From Cytauxzoon felis (lineage: Eukaryota > Apicomplexa > Aconoidasida > Piroplasmida > Theileriidae): 47,512 nucleotides of DNA. The stretch covers positions 1 to 47,512 of the forward strand of contig JAIQCW010000324.1 of NCBI GenBank assembly GCA_020283715.1. The letters run 5' to 3'. Both the position numbers and the translations under genes were made by a program. The notes beneath the pieces are model-generated. The model ran no database searches. It was not told the DNA's origin and worked only from the letters and a program-made list of their open reading frames with translations. Of this stretch, positions 27,321 to 37,215 are shown in pieces; the first letter of the stretch is position 1; the number at the start of each line of letters is the position of its first letter.

Positions 27321-28355
27321 TTATGGGTAGTTTGGTTTTTCTGGTAATACAACACCGCTTACTCTGATGAGAACACTTGCGACATAATGTCCAGCTTCTA
27401 CACATTCTTTTAATGACTTGTTCAATATTAATTGTGATAGGAATCCTCCAGCAAATCCATCACCTGCACCGGTAGTATCGACGATATCATCTTGTCTTTG
27501 ATTAGCTACAGGAAATAATTTGACACCTTCTACGGTTGCTGCAATTGTATCATTTTTATTACATGTTACAACGACTACTCTATCGCGTTTCTTATTCTCC
27601 TTCGGTAATGCTTGCATCTTCTTTACAATTTCATGAAGATCATCAGTATTGAATCCAAAAACTTCAGCAAATGTCCTAGCCTCTTCATCATTACCAAATA
27701 ATACATCAACATATTTCAATACATCAGATAGAGAATCTTTATATACATGTGGTACAAATGAAGCTGATATATTAAATAAAAACCATTTGTTGTTCTCTGC
27801 GGCATGTTTAGTAATTCTGAGAATGGAATTTGGAGATACAGTTAAAAAGTATCCACATATGTAATAATATTCAGCTTGTTCTACCAATTTCCAATTCTCT
27901 GGTAAATCTAAATGCTTCTCTTTACTATAATGAAGGGCTGCACCTAATTCTGTAACCATTGAACGATTTTTACCTGTAATACATGAAGCACAAATACCAG
28001 TTCGTACATTATCAACTTCATAAAAACGTGCATCAACATTACTTTTAAGGGCATAATTCCTAAATATATCACCATACTTATCTTTACCCAAACATCCAAA
28101 ATATGTACTGACTTTTACAGGAGTATTCAACATCCATTGTGCAATCTTTATAGTATTGAATGCGCTACCTCCAGGATGATAAGTTACATTATACTTTGCA
28201 GCCAATTCATCATATAAATTAGAATGCTTTTCATCAGCTAAAATCTGATCATCTCTCTTCAATCCATACTTTGCCAAGAACTCATCTTCAACATTAGCAA
28301 GCATGTCCAACAAGACATTACCCATACCAAATAACGAATTCGCCGAGAGTGCCAT
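27321..28355 (-). CDS. ADK: Adenosine kinase
   Basis: PfkB-family ribokinase fold enzyme phosphorylating adenosine to AMP, a main purine salvage step. 344 residues in one exon, the usual length. Visible motifs: the N-terminal GMGNVLLDMLANV nucleoside-binding segment, YHPGGSAFNTIKIAQWML (PfkB motif 1 with the GGSAxN substrate-binding Asn), YFGCLGKDKYG, FLFNISASFVP, LFGNDEEARTFAE (ATP/Mg-binding NxxE region), and the anion hole and catalytic loop VDTTGAGDGFAGGF with catalytic Asp299. Everything needed for activity appears intact. A second, degenerate copy lies immediately upstream on the same strand, so the pair arose by tandem duplication. Adjacent to the transporter-like cluster. Confidence 0.95.
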   Translation of the reverse strand: MALSANSLFGMGNVLLDMLANVEDEFLAKYGLKRDDQILADEKHSNLYDELAAKYNVTYHPGGSAFNTIKIAQWMLNTPVKVSTYFGCLGKDKYGDIFRNYALKSNVDARFYEVDNVRTGICASCITGKNRSMVTELGAALHYSKEKHLDLPENWKLVEQAEYYYICGYFLTVSPNSILRITKHAAENNKWFLFNISASFVPHVYKDSLSDVLKYVDVLFGNDEEARTFAEVFGFNTDDLHEIVKKMQALPKENKKRDRVVVVTCNKNDTIAATVEGVKLFPVANQRQDDIVDTTGAGDGFAGGFLSQLILNKSLKECVEAGHYVASVLIRVSGVVLPEKPNYP

Positions 28356-28526
28356 TCTTCATAGTATAAAGTCAAATATTTACCCTCTATTTATGCGAAT
28401 TTTTTTTATTTAATTATATATCAAACATATATAATGGCCACGAAACATTACAGAACATGATGTCGTGGAAGGCATAAAGAAGACACCACGACCAATGACA
28501 TTAGACATCTAAATACTCATCGTCTT

Positions 28527-28743
28527 CCACCTGAGGTTACAACCTTCTTTTCGTCCTGCCGTCAGCTCTTCCAATTACCTATCCCTAAATGGTAGAGCCG
28601 CTCCCAGAGATCGTGGCGATGATGAAGGTACTGAGGATGTAACCTCAAGTGGAACCTGGAAGCGATCTACGGGAGCTGGAAGGGGAGCTAAATAGAAGAG
28701 CTCCATGCAATGGAAAACATAGTAAAATTGGATCTTAGGTGGA
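28527..28743. repeat. Mosaic hairpin element (copy 22)
   Basis: CCACCTGAGGTTAC, CTG-CCGT-CAG, CCAATTACCTATCCCT(AAATGG), CTCCCAGAGATCGTGG, AACCTCAAGTGG, CCTGGAAGCGATCTACGGGAGCTGG, the CCATGCAATGG cassette and GGATCTTAGGTGG. Lies between the two adenosine kinase genes. A signal-peptide-like reading (MKKLFLVIMVFIT at about 28815, followed by a GTAAAT donor) lies between it and the next gene, but I cannot connect it to a second exon. Confidence 0.88.
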
Positions 28744-28965
28744 ATAGACATGGACTAAACATCGTGTGTGTGCTATCTACAGGATGAATGATTAATTTTA
28801 ATATGTATATAGACATGAAAAAATTATTCCTTGTAATAATGGTATTTATTACGGGTAAATTATGAAAGTATTGATGTCATGTATCATTCAAATTATAGTA
28901 TATGTTTAATTTGATGCAATTATCGCAATTAAATGATATTATTTGAATATGATTAATCATGAATA

Positions 28966-29994
28966 TTATTTGAATGTTGGTTTTTCATTTGGGACTGTTG
29001 GTCCATATAGTTTGGATACAACATTTGCGGCATATTGTCCTGCACGTACACGATCTTCTAAAGATTTCTCTAATAATAATTGTGATAAGAAACCACCCCA
29101 GAATGCATGATATACACCAGTAGTATCTACAACTTCATCTAATTTTGGTGCTGCTGCAGGGAATGTTAATACACCTTTATTTGTAGCAACTACAACACCT
29201 TTTTCAAGATCAAAAAATACTACATGTTTCTCATGTGCAGGTTTATCCAGTTTAAGTGTTAATAATTTATTACCAACTTCTTTAGGATCTGTTGTATTTA
29301 AACCAACAAGTTTACCTAATGCTACAGCATCTTCAAATGATCCAAATAATACATCAGTATATTTTAAAAAGTCCAATAAGAAATCCTTATATGTTACTGC
29401 TAATGTTGGTGCAGATAGACTAAATGATAATAATTTGCCTTTAGCATGAGCATGATTAGCAACTTTAGTCAATAATGTTGGTGCAACATTAAGTAAATAA
29501 CCAGATAAATAAAAATATTTAGCATCTTCTACTAATTTCCAATTCTCTGGTAAATCCAAATGATGATCAAATTTAACACCACGAGCAAGTCTACTAACCA
29601 TTGAACGATTTTTACCTGTAACACATGTTGCAACTCTACGGGTACTATAATCATCTAATTCAACTAATTTAGCTGTAACATTGTGCTTTTGTGCCTCTTT
29701 TCTATAATCATCCGCTTCCTTATCTTTACCTACATAACCTAAAAATGTTGTTACACTCTTATCCGTATTTAGAAGCCATTGAGCATATTTAAGTACTACA
29801 AAACCAGCACCTCCAGGTACAACCTTGAAATCAAGCTTACTCAAATCATTAAATAATGCTTCATGATTACCATCAGTAAATACCACACCATTAACATCAA
29901 GGCTGTGCTTTGTCAAAAAAGATTTGTCTACAGTAGCCAACACATTAGCAACCGCGTCTTCGGTAGAAAATAATAAATTCGCAGGGAGTGTCAT
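28966..29994 (-). CDS. Adenosine kinase-like protein lacking the catalytic Asp
   Basis: A 342-residue paralogue of the neighbouring adenosine kinase, collinear along its whole length (PENWKLVE, TGKNRSMV, SYKDFLLDFLKYTDVLFG-type segments). The key catalytic loop reads DTTGVYHAFWGGF instead of DTTGAGDGFAGGF, so the anion-hole glycine is lost and the catalytic base Asp is His296 (codon 29107-29109). The substrate-binding Asn of GGSAFN is also replaced (PGGAGFVVLK). The reading frame is intact with no stops, so it is likely expressed, but by family knowledge it should not catalyse normal PfkB phosphotransfer. It could be a regulatory pseudokinase or a nucleoside-binding partner of the active copy. 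Confidence in the loss of active-site residues is high; the role is unknown. Confidence 0.92.
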   Translation of the reverse strand: MTLPANLLFSTEDAVANVLATVDKSFLTKHSLDVNGVVFTDGNHEALFNDLSKLDFKVVPGGAGFVVLKYAQWLLNTDKSVTTFLGYVGKDKEADDYRKEAQKHNVTAKLVELDDYSTRRVATCVTGKNRSMVSRLARGVKFDHHLDLPENWKLVEDAKYFYLSGYLLNVAPTLLTKVANHAHAKGKLLSFSLSAPTLAVTYKDFLLDFLKYTDVLFGSFEDAVALGKLVGLNTTDPKEVGNKLLTLKLDKPAHEKHVVFFDLEKGVVVATNKGVLTFPAAAPKLDEVVDTTGVYHAFWGGFLSQLLLEKSLEDRVRAGQYAANVVSKLYGPTVPNEKPTFK

Positions 29995-30877
29995 TTCTTT
30001 TAAAGTTTTAAGTTAAAGTAGTTATCTTAATAAGCCGGAAATTTTTTTATGGTGAATTATATAAATTATATATATAATGACACTTGGGCAAGATGTGTAA
30101 ACATAAAAATGTGATGATGTTTTGTCACCCATCACTTCGGAATTCAAAACCATTACTATATAATTTAAATCATTATTTAAATTCAATTTTCAGCTTTTAC
30201 TTGAGATGTAGTCTCTTTAAGGTGATAATTGGACATGATGGATATACTGTCACATTTTAACCACTTAAATATACAAAATTTCATTGTCTATGCATTTAAT
30301 TCCATTTATATATTCATTATATTTACTAATAATACTACTAATTGATCAAATTTAATATATTTCACATACATTAATACCACCTACTTATTCATGCGATTTC
30401 ACTCAACACACCCCTTCATTTAACTACTATACACGCGTAAAAATATGTTGTTGTACATTTGGATTAGTTGAAATGTAAATATTCAAAATACATGCATTAA
30501 ATTAAAATACCCTACTAGTACTATAATAGACACTTGATAGTAGCGGAAGAAATTTTCGAATTCCATTGATAACTATAGCTTAAATGCAATGTATAATCAT
30601 ATATAATGCCAAATATATATTTATATTAATTGTAGTGGACGAAATGGTTCATCTAATAATTATAAAAAATAACCCAATAATTTAATCTACTAAATTAAGT
30701 CTTGAATATGTTAGTATTACATAGAATCCACCTTAAATAACATAGTAGTAACAATATATAGTATTTCTGTAATATATATTTAAAATTATAGCAATAAAAT
30801 AACTTGTCTATTATACACGTTGAGGACAAGGTGTTAAATAATATGGTAAATATAATTTAATGTGTATCGATTAAAAA
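29995..30877. other. Divergent intergenic region with transporter-type upstream motif
   Basis: AT-rich region between the adenosine kinase-like gene (-) and transporter-like gene 1 (+), so it holds both promoters. AACCCAATA occurs at 30671-30679, 207 bases before the ATG. The same word lies at 32606 and 34761 before the next two family members. I see no gene or mosaic element here. Confidence 0.5.
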
Positions 30878-32311
30878 ATGGAGAATGATTATGAGGTTAC
30901 GAAAGCAAGATATAAGTTGATTAGAGGTTATATGATGTTTATCCTTGGATTGACATCACCACAATTGTTTATGTGTGTAATGACTGTTATAACTGTATTA
31001 AGTGGTATACCACATTTACCAACATCAAGATTGACGATATATATTTCTAATTATAGATATTTAGTACATATATTTAATGTATTAGGTATGGTTATTATGA
31101 CTTTATTAGTATTGTATTGTGAATCTGTTAGATATTATTATAAGTCTATAGCACAATTTATATCATTTGCTGTTATAGTATTTCATGGAATAGTAGTAAT
31201 AACATTTGGTGTACTTGTTACATATATTGGACATGGTTATTATTATTGGTCTATGGTGATATTATCATTTATAATAGGTTCAGAAACAATTATTTGTTTA
31301 TATATAGGACATGAACATTTATTATTATTTATAATAGGGCAATTATTATCTGATCCATTTTCTATGATTACAACTCGAATTCTAACTAGTTTGATGTTAT
31401 TATCTGAAAATGCAAATGTTAATAATGTCCCTATTTTCATGCCATTAGCTATTGCAAGTGTGTTATGTTCTATAAAAACTTTTCTTATTACTGCGGATGC
31501 TGGAAATTTAAATATTGAATTATCCACTGAAAAAAGGAGTGTTGTTGAACATGGAGATATAAAATCATCGATAACGCATAAAACTTCATCGACAGGAGAG
31601 AGTGAAGTAGATATTAATTTCACTGAACTACATCATGATTTGACTCTAACATCGCCATTTATACTAGTGTTAATAGCATCTGGATTATTCTTATTATATT
31701 ATCCAGGTCTTGGACCATATTCATTAATTGGGCAAGAATTATCATATAAAGTAGATTATACATGTATGTCATTAATTACATTATCATGTTTATTTTATTC
31801 AATTATAATATGGTGGTATGATTGTATTAAAATTACATGGTTACAAAAGAAAAGTTGTTTATGGCTATGGTTACTTATTATACCCATAATATTATGTGGG
31901 GTATTATTATTATCATTATTACATAATCATGAGAGGAATTTATTTAGAATAATATTTTATAATGATTATATGATAGGTGCTGTCTTATTTATTACAAGTA
32001 TTTGTTATGGTTTATTATATACTATATCTTTTCATGCATGTCAATCTTATATTTCTACTAAGAATAGTCCTTTTATTGTTATTATATCATATTTATTATA
32101 TAATATTACATCAATGTTATTCTCATTTCTTTCTGATTCTTATGTTAAAGTTTATAGATCATATAGTAGTTTAAATTGGCCAACTGATGAAATGACTACT
32201 TTACAATCATTCATATTCTGGGTCAAACAAACTTTAAGTATGGGGTTCAAGTGCACTATATCCGCATTTAGCACCACAAATTTGATTACAACAATAATTC
32301 AGCCTCAATAA
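30878..32311 (+). CDS. Polytopic transporter-like membrane protein 1 (ENT/mtm-like)
   Basis: 477 residues with about ten hydrophobic segments in two halves (roughly residues 18-215 and 260-450) separated by a hydrophilic loop (about 215-255, STEKRSVVEHGDIKSS). This 6+5-like layout with a central loop is that of equilibrative nucleoside transporters, and the segment after the loop, LLYYPGLGPYSLI, resembles the FPG-type motif at the start of ENT TM7. The alternative is a piroplasm multi-transmembrane (mtm) family protein of unknown substrate. It is the first of three tandem paralogues. Location beside adenosine kinase genes fits purine uptake but is only suggestive. Single exon; the ATG is preceded by an A-rich run (TTAAAAAATGG), like the other two members. 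Confidence 0.8.
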   Translation: MENDYEVTKARYKLIRGYMMFILGLTSPQLFMCVMTVITVLSGIPHLPTSRLTIYISNYRYLVHIFNVLGMVIMTLLVLYCESVRYYYKSIAQFISFAVIVFHGIVVITFGVLVTYIGHGYYYWSMVILSFIIGSETIICLYIGHEHLLLFIIGQLLSDPFSMITTRILTSLMLLSENANVNNVPIFMPLAIASVLCSIKTFLITADAGNLNIELSTEKRSVVEHGDIKSSITHKTSSTGESEVDINFTELHHDLTLTSPFILVLIASGLFLLYYPGLGPYSLIGQELSYKVDYTCMSLITLSCLFYSIIIWWYDCIKITWLQKKSCLWLWLLIIPIILCGVLLLSLLHNHERNLFRIIFYNDYMIGAVLFITSICYGLLYTISFHACQSYISTKNSPFIVIISYLLYNITSMLFSFLSDSYVKVYRSYSSLNWPTDEMTTLQSFIFWVKQTLSMGFKCTISAFSTTNLITTIIQPQ

Positions 32312-32787
32312 ATAAATGTATAAAATGTAGCATTATAATATAATCTAAAGTTTATATAATATCATTTTTAATTTCAATACATTTAAATTCAATTATATTA
32401 ATATAGAAAGTAACACGTTTTATAAGTCAGTCATTGTTACCTATTATATGACACTAATATAAATTAAATTATATATTAATATATATCTAATACTTAATAT
32501 TAATAATTATATCTTAAATATAATATTAAACAACAGTTCAAAATCTATTCATCATCCTTTATATATAATGTCTAATTTAAAGATGATGAATAGATTTATT
32601 AATAAAACCCAATATTTATAAATCTAATTTTAGTATCGAATTTATATAGATTGTTATATGAACACATATAATGTAGTATTAGTAAATTAATGTAAACTTA
32701 GTGTCTAATTAACTAGTTAATTGTAATATTATTATATAATTGTATATACTTGTCTAATTTATATAAAAGATAATTTAGTAAAAAAAA
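32312..32787. other. Intergenic region with shared AACCCAATA motif
   Basis: Very AT-rich spacer between tandem transporter-like genes. AACCCAATA at 32606-32614 lies 182 bases before the next ATG. No gene seen. Confidence 0.45.
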
Positions 32788-34293
32788 ATGGTTGATATTG
32801 ACAAAGATAAATATTTAGCTACAATGCTTGCTGGTTTTTTCTGTCTACAACCATTAAATATGCCAATGTCTGATATATATATGGAAACACCAATATCACT
32901 TCCTATATCTAGATTAGGTCTAATCTTAAATTATACACAATATACTATGGCTATATCATTTTTTATATCATTCTTTATTATTACAATGATTATATTATTT
33001 ACTGACTTTATTAAACAACAAAAAATTATAATGTCAATATTGGTACATATTGCCCTATGTATAACAAATTTTTTATTACTACTAGCATATATCTATTATA
33101 CTATGACTAACATACACCACATATATGATTATGGACTTATCTTTTCAGCAGCTATTTGCGGTGTTGCATTACCATTATTTCTTTATGTAACTTATGAATA
33201 TATAATGATATTTAATGTCGGTAATTTTCTACGTGATTTATTATTTGCATCATTCAATCTAATTAAACCATTAATATATGAAGCATTCAATATAACCATA
33301 CAATTCAATACCATTGTATTAACTAAACTTGTTATCATGGTTATCATTTCTATATTATCAACTTATTTTTACTGTACGGTATATCTAAAGGAAATTGAGA
33401 ATGCTAATGGAAATGATAAAGGGAAAGCTACCGAAAATATAAGTGAAGGAAATGAAACTGAAGCAGGAGAATCGAATACTGATACAAGTGAAATAAATAC
33501 ATCTACTGAAAGTTCAACTACTCAACCTACTACAGCATCTGCTACACCTGCATCTGGTACAAATACACCTACTGCAGGTACACCTACTAAAACTTCAACA
33601 AATGGAAATACAAATGCTATAAACGCATCTACTGGTGGTGTTAGAAAAGGTAGTAGTTCTATATTTGGTAAAATAAATGATTCGGTACTACCAATTATGA
33701 TGGCATCGGCATCTAATTTGATATACCTATGTTACCCAGGTATTTTTCCATATTCATTAATAACTACGGACCTCGCTATAACATTAGATTTATTTTGTAT
33801 AGTTTTACTTGCATTTGTATCTATAGTGTTACATAGTTTATGTTATGACAAGGATTTTAAACCCAATAGTAATTGGGATCAACAACCACAATGGCAATAT
33901 GCATGGATCGGCATTTTTCCCATAATAATAGTTGTACTTATATTTATACTCGCAACAATATATCGTCATCTACTTAATTTTCAGTTGCTGAATAAACTAC
34001 TTATACCTACTGTAATTATGCTTATTTTAAGCATTTTGTCCTCTAATTTGATGGCAAATGTTGGTTTATCTGGATGTGGTTCTCAAGTTGAAGAGGAATA
34101 TAAAGATAAAATGACAGTATTTGGCGTATTTGTATACTATGGTTCATTATTAACAGTCATGACAATATTCCGAACATATTTAACACGTGATGGTTATGGC
34201 GCTGGTGTTGGATTACCGATGAGCTTGTCTCAGTCAAATGAATATCCATCTGATACCGCTGATCAAGATATGATTGTATTCACTAGAATGTAG
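32788..34293 (+). CDS. Polytopic transporter-like membrane protein 2 (ENT/mtm-like)
   Basis: 501 residues, paralogous to its neighbours, with about ten membrane segments. The central loop is much expanded and of low complexity (about residues 205-295, Thr/Ser/Asn/Gly-rich, with runs such as TSTESSTTQPTTASATPASG). It is followed by the family segment YLCYPGIFPYSLITTDLAIT. The C-terminal part has ANVGLSGCGSQVEEEYKDKM, a conserved block also seen in member 3 (GLGGSGYQIELDD) and in the broken copy at 36521. The Thr/Ser-rich loop could be exposed or modified. Substrate unknown; nucleoside transport is the leading idea from topology. Single exon. Confidence 0.8.
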   Translation: MVDIDKDKYLATMLAGFFCLQPLNMPMSDIYMETPISLPISRLGLILNYTQYTMAISFFISFFIITMIILFTDFIKQQKIIMSILVHIALCITNFLLLLAYIYYTMTNIHHIYDYGLIFSAAICGVALPLFLYVTYEYIMIFNVGNFLRDLLFASFNLIKPLIYEAFNITIQFNTIVLTKLVIMVIISILSTYFYCTVYLKEIENANGNDKGKATENISEGNETEAGESNTDTSEINTSTESSTTQPTTASATPASGTNTPTAGTPTKTSTNGNTNAINASTGGVRKGSSSIFGKINDSVLPIMMASASNLIYLCYPGIFPYSLITTDLAITLDLFCIVLLAFVSIVLHSLCYDKDFKPNSNWDQQPQWQYAWIGIFPIIIVVLIFILATIYRHLLNFQLLNKLLIPTVIMLILSILSSNLMANVGLSGCGSQVEEEYKDKMTVFGVFVYYGSLLTVMTIFRTYLTRDGYGAGVGLPMSLSQSNEYPSDTADQDMIVFTRM

Positions 34294-34363
34294 ATTTTAG
34301 TTTAATTTTTCTATGTATTATATAATTTATACATTTTATTTCTAGTCTATACATTTAATCTCA

Positions 34364-34600
34364 TCTACAACTTAGATATTTACAGTTTATGTCTACAATT
34401 TCTGGAATGCAGTTTGAGAACATCTCAATCTCATATACAAATTCAGATATTTACAGTTTCTGTCTACAATTTTTGGAATGCAGTTTGAGAACATCTCAAT
34501 CTCATATACAAATTCAGATATTTACAGTTTCTGTCTACAATTTTTGGAATGCAGTTTGAGAACATCTCAATCTCATATACAAATTCAGACATCTAAAAAT
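34364..34600 (+). repeat. 71-bp tandem repeat, about 3.3 copies
   Basis: TCTACAATTT recurs at 34392, 34463 and 34534, an exact 71-base period. The last two units are nearly identical; partial units lie at both ends. It sits in the 3' flank of transporter-like gene 2. The open frame through it is a by-product of the repeat. The rest of 34601-34958 is AT-rich, with AACCCAATA at 34761-34769, 198 bases before the next ATG. Confidence 0.95.
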
Positions 34601-34958
34601 TCTAGAGTACAGATTCAATCCATCTACAACTTCCAGACTACAAATGGTCAATTTTATAGATTAGGATATTATATCCGCGAAAATTTGTAAAATTACACTC
34701 TAAAAATATTTGATTAATAATAATCTACTATAATGACACTATAATATTTAATAATATAAAAACCCAATAATGGTACATGTTAAATCAAGTAGACAAAATT
34801 AATGCATTATAAGAGTGTTTAATTTATAGACATATAAAATAATATTTAATGATAGATATTAATTGTAATATAATAAGTAGATGATTATTATATTAATAAA
34901 AAGTTGAATATATATTATTGTAGATTATATATAGAATAATTAGATTAGATTTATAAAA

Positions 34959-36380
34959 ATGGTAGAGAATAAGAAGGTAATATCCTTATCTACGTATTTA
35001 TTACGTAATATATCAATGTTATTTATTGGTTTATTAACACTACAAATAATAGATTTAGCGGCAACAGAATTGGCTGGTAAAAATTTTTATGAATTTATAC
35101 CATCATCAGGATTAAGTTTATATGCATGGAATGAGAAATTTCCATTAATATCAGCATTGTTTATAGGATATTTAATAATGACTGCTATAATTATATTATT
35201 TCCAAGATTGAAGATTTATAAATATCGTACATCAATTTATACTAATATGATTGTATCAGTAGTAGGTATAGCACTTTTAGCATTACATAAACATTATCCT
35301 GAACAAAAATCAGCATTTATATGGTGTTTAATAATTGGATCAGCATTTATTGGTTTTAATTTAGCATTATGTTTATATGTTGGTTATGATAGTATATTAT
35401 GTTTTGTAGTTGGATATTTATTATGGGATTGTTGTAGTGGTACAATATTTATAATCGCATTTGATATTTTAAGAGAGTTTGGTATAACATGTAAGACAGT
35501 TGATATTGTTAGGTATGAAATAGTTACATTTGTAATAATGTCATTAATAAATATAATTTTATGGTTCGCAGCATATTATGATGAATATACAGATATTATA
35601 CCTATAGTATATGATATAGAATATATACATGTATCAAGTAGTGGTACTTTAGAAAATATATTATCTTATGAACGTCCATTCTTTAGAGATATATATGAAA
35701 CAATGGCACCAATAGTTTTAGTTATGATGGCAGCATTTTTATATCTTGTTTATCCAATAATAGTACCATATGGTGTATTAATAGATATAGATGCTATTAC
35801 AGTTAATATTTTTTCTATGTATATTACAATTGTACCTGCAATTGTATTATTAATCTTAAGTATATTTACTAATATTACACCCAAATCATCCTGGATAGAT
35901 AATAAATATTGGAAATATTTCATCTATCTTGGATTATTATTTTTAATAATTATATCGACAATAATATTATTATTATATTTCTCAAGCTGTATACTCTTTA
36001 GACCAATATTCTATAATGTATTCACAGTACTCGTACTCACATTTGTACTTGTATCAATTTATAGCCTCTTGTTTACCATAGGTCTTGGTGGTAGTGGATA
36101 TCAAATTGAACTTGATGATACAACAACACAATATCTTATTGATGATTCTAGAGGTAAAATGACAATGATAGTAATGCTATTTTATCTAGCCGCATTAAAT
36201 ACAGCTACAGTATTCTCATTCATCTATATTGAAACCTATAAAGTAGAAATGGGACTAATAAATGAAAATGATCCACCAAGCATATCTTCCGTTATCACAA
36301 CAACACTTACTAGCTACTTTAAAGGGAAAGGAGTACAAGCAGGATATAAACTACTCGTAAACAAAGATTTCGATGAATGA
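34959..36380 (+). CDS. Polytopic transporter-like membrane protein 3 (ENT/mtm-like)
   Basis: 473 residues with about ten membrane segments, third member of the tandem family. The central loop (about 205-240) is short, and the post-loop segment reads YLVYPIIVPYGVLID, a diverged form of YPG..PYSLI. The C-terminal block LFTIGLGGSGYQIELDDTTT leads to a GKMTMIVMLFYLAALNT membrane segment. The family has diverged a lot between members, suggesting different substrates or relaxed constraint. Start ATG preceded by TTATAAAAATGG. A mosaic element begins about 25 bases after the stop, and a fragment of a fourth member follows that. Confidence 0.8.
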   Translation: MVENKKVISLSTYLLRNISMLFIGLLTLQIIDLAATELAGKNFYEFIPSSGLSLYAWNEKFPLISALFIGYLIMTAIIILFPRLKIYKYRTSIYTNMIVSVVGIALLALHKHYPEQKSAFIWCLIIGSAFIGFNLALCLYVGYDSILCFVVGYLLWDCCSGTIFIIAFDILREFGITCKTVDIVRYEIVTFVIMSLINIILWFAAYYDEYTDIIPIVYDIEYIHVSSSGTLENILSYERPFFRDIYETMAPIVLVMMAAFLYLVYPIIVPYGVLIDIDAITVNIFSMYITIVPAIVLLILSIFTNITPKSSWIDNKYWKYFIYLGLLFLIIISTIILLLYFSSCILFRPIFYNVFTVLVLTFVLVSIYSLLFTIGLGGSGYQIELDDTTTQYLIDDSRGKMTMIVMLFYLAALNTATVFSFIYIETYKVEMGLINENDPPSISSVITTTLTSYFKGKGVQAGYKLLVNKDFDE

Positions 36381-36403
36381 AGAAATACTAAGTATATTCA
36401 CAC

Positions 36404-36510
36404 TCCACCGAAGGATATACAACTCTCTTTCCCATTGCATGGTGCCTCCTCCTTTTACTTCCCCCTCCGCTTCCCTGAGATCAGCTACGGGCACTCCACC
36501 TGAGGTCCAA
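36404..36510. repeat. Mosaic hairpin element (copy 23)
   Basis: CCACCGAAGGATATAC, the CCAT-TGC-ATGG cassette, CTTTTACTTCCCCCTCC, GCT-TCCCTGAGATC-AGC and CCACCTGAGGTCC. It separates transporter-like gene 3 from the broken fourth copy. Confidence 0.88.
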
Positions 36511-36520
36511 TAACTAACTT

Positions 36521-36748
36521 CAATTTTATACCATGCTTCATCTGTCTAAGCTTAACTACCACACAATTCTATTCATCGTAGGATTAAATGTATGCGGTTG
36601 TCAAGTAGAAAGCAATAATAAAAACAAATTAGTTATCACACTCGCTTTATATTATATGCAAGTACCTTATTCTCAACAGCCGATTCACATATTACACTCT
36701 CAAGATCATTCAGTAGACGTGTTTTACCCACAAAGTGAAGGAATATAA
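36521..36748 (+). pseudogene. Fragment of a fourth transporter-like gene
   Basis: The peptide VGLNVCGCQVESNNKNKLVI followed by a TLALYYMQV segment matches the C-terminal block of the upstream family (GLSGCGSQVEEEYKDKMTVF in member 2). The upstream membrane segments are missing, and the frame soon loses similarity. It lies directly behind a mosaic element, so the copy was probably truncated by element insertion or by recombination at the element. Confidence 0.6.
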
Positions 36749-36920
36749 TCACATCAATACTCTTATGGATTAAATACACTATCGTCCTCAACATTAATAA
36801 CTTCAGAAATATTTCACTCACATACGATATGATCAATCTAGGCTAACATGATTAATTAATTATACTCCCAACATACAATGGAATAAATTAATGTATTACA
36901 AAAATGTATCATGTCAGATA

Positions 36921-37215
36921 TTCACCTGAGGTCGTCTTCCATTACCACTGCCGTGGTGGCCTCTCTATTTACTTCCCCCTCCGCTTCCCTGAGATCAGCT
37001 ACGGGTTCCACTTGAGGTTGCATACTACCTCATATACCATCACTACATTCACCACGATCTCTGGGAGTGGCTATACTCTTTAGAGATAGGTAATTAAAAG
37101 ATGCCTCCACGGCGAGTGGAAAGGTAGAAGGTAGTGTTGTAACCTCAGGTGGAACGCCCAGTAAATGACAAAGTTGTAACTTAGGTGGAAGACAAGGTTA
37201 TAAACTAAGGTGGAA
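36921..37215. repeat. Mosaic hairpin element (copy 24)
   Basis: CACCTGAGGTCGTC, a CCAC-TGCC-GTGG-like cassette, CTATTTACTTCCCCC, GCT-TCCCTGAGATC-AGC, CCACTTGAGGTTGC, inverted CCACGATCTCTGGGAGTGG, TCTTTAGAG, CCTCCACGGCGAGTGG, AACCTCAGGTGG, then two or three extra degraded border copies (AACTTAGGTGG, AAACTAAGGTGG). From 37216 to 37783 I see no gene, only AT-rich sequence with CCCCAT at 37494. Confidence 0.88.

Noticed and set aside
28815..28860. Signal-peptide-like first exon (MKKLFLVIMVFIT) between the two adenosine kinases
   Set aside because: A GTAAAT donor follows, but I could not find a second exon that continues a protein before the next gene on the opposite strand.
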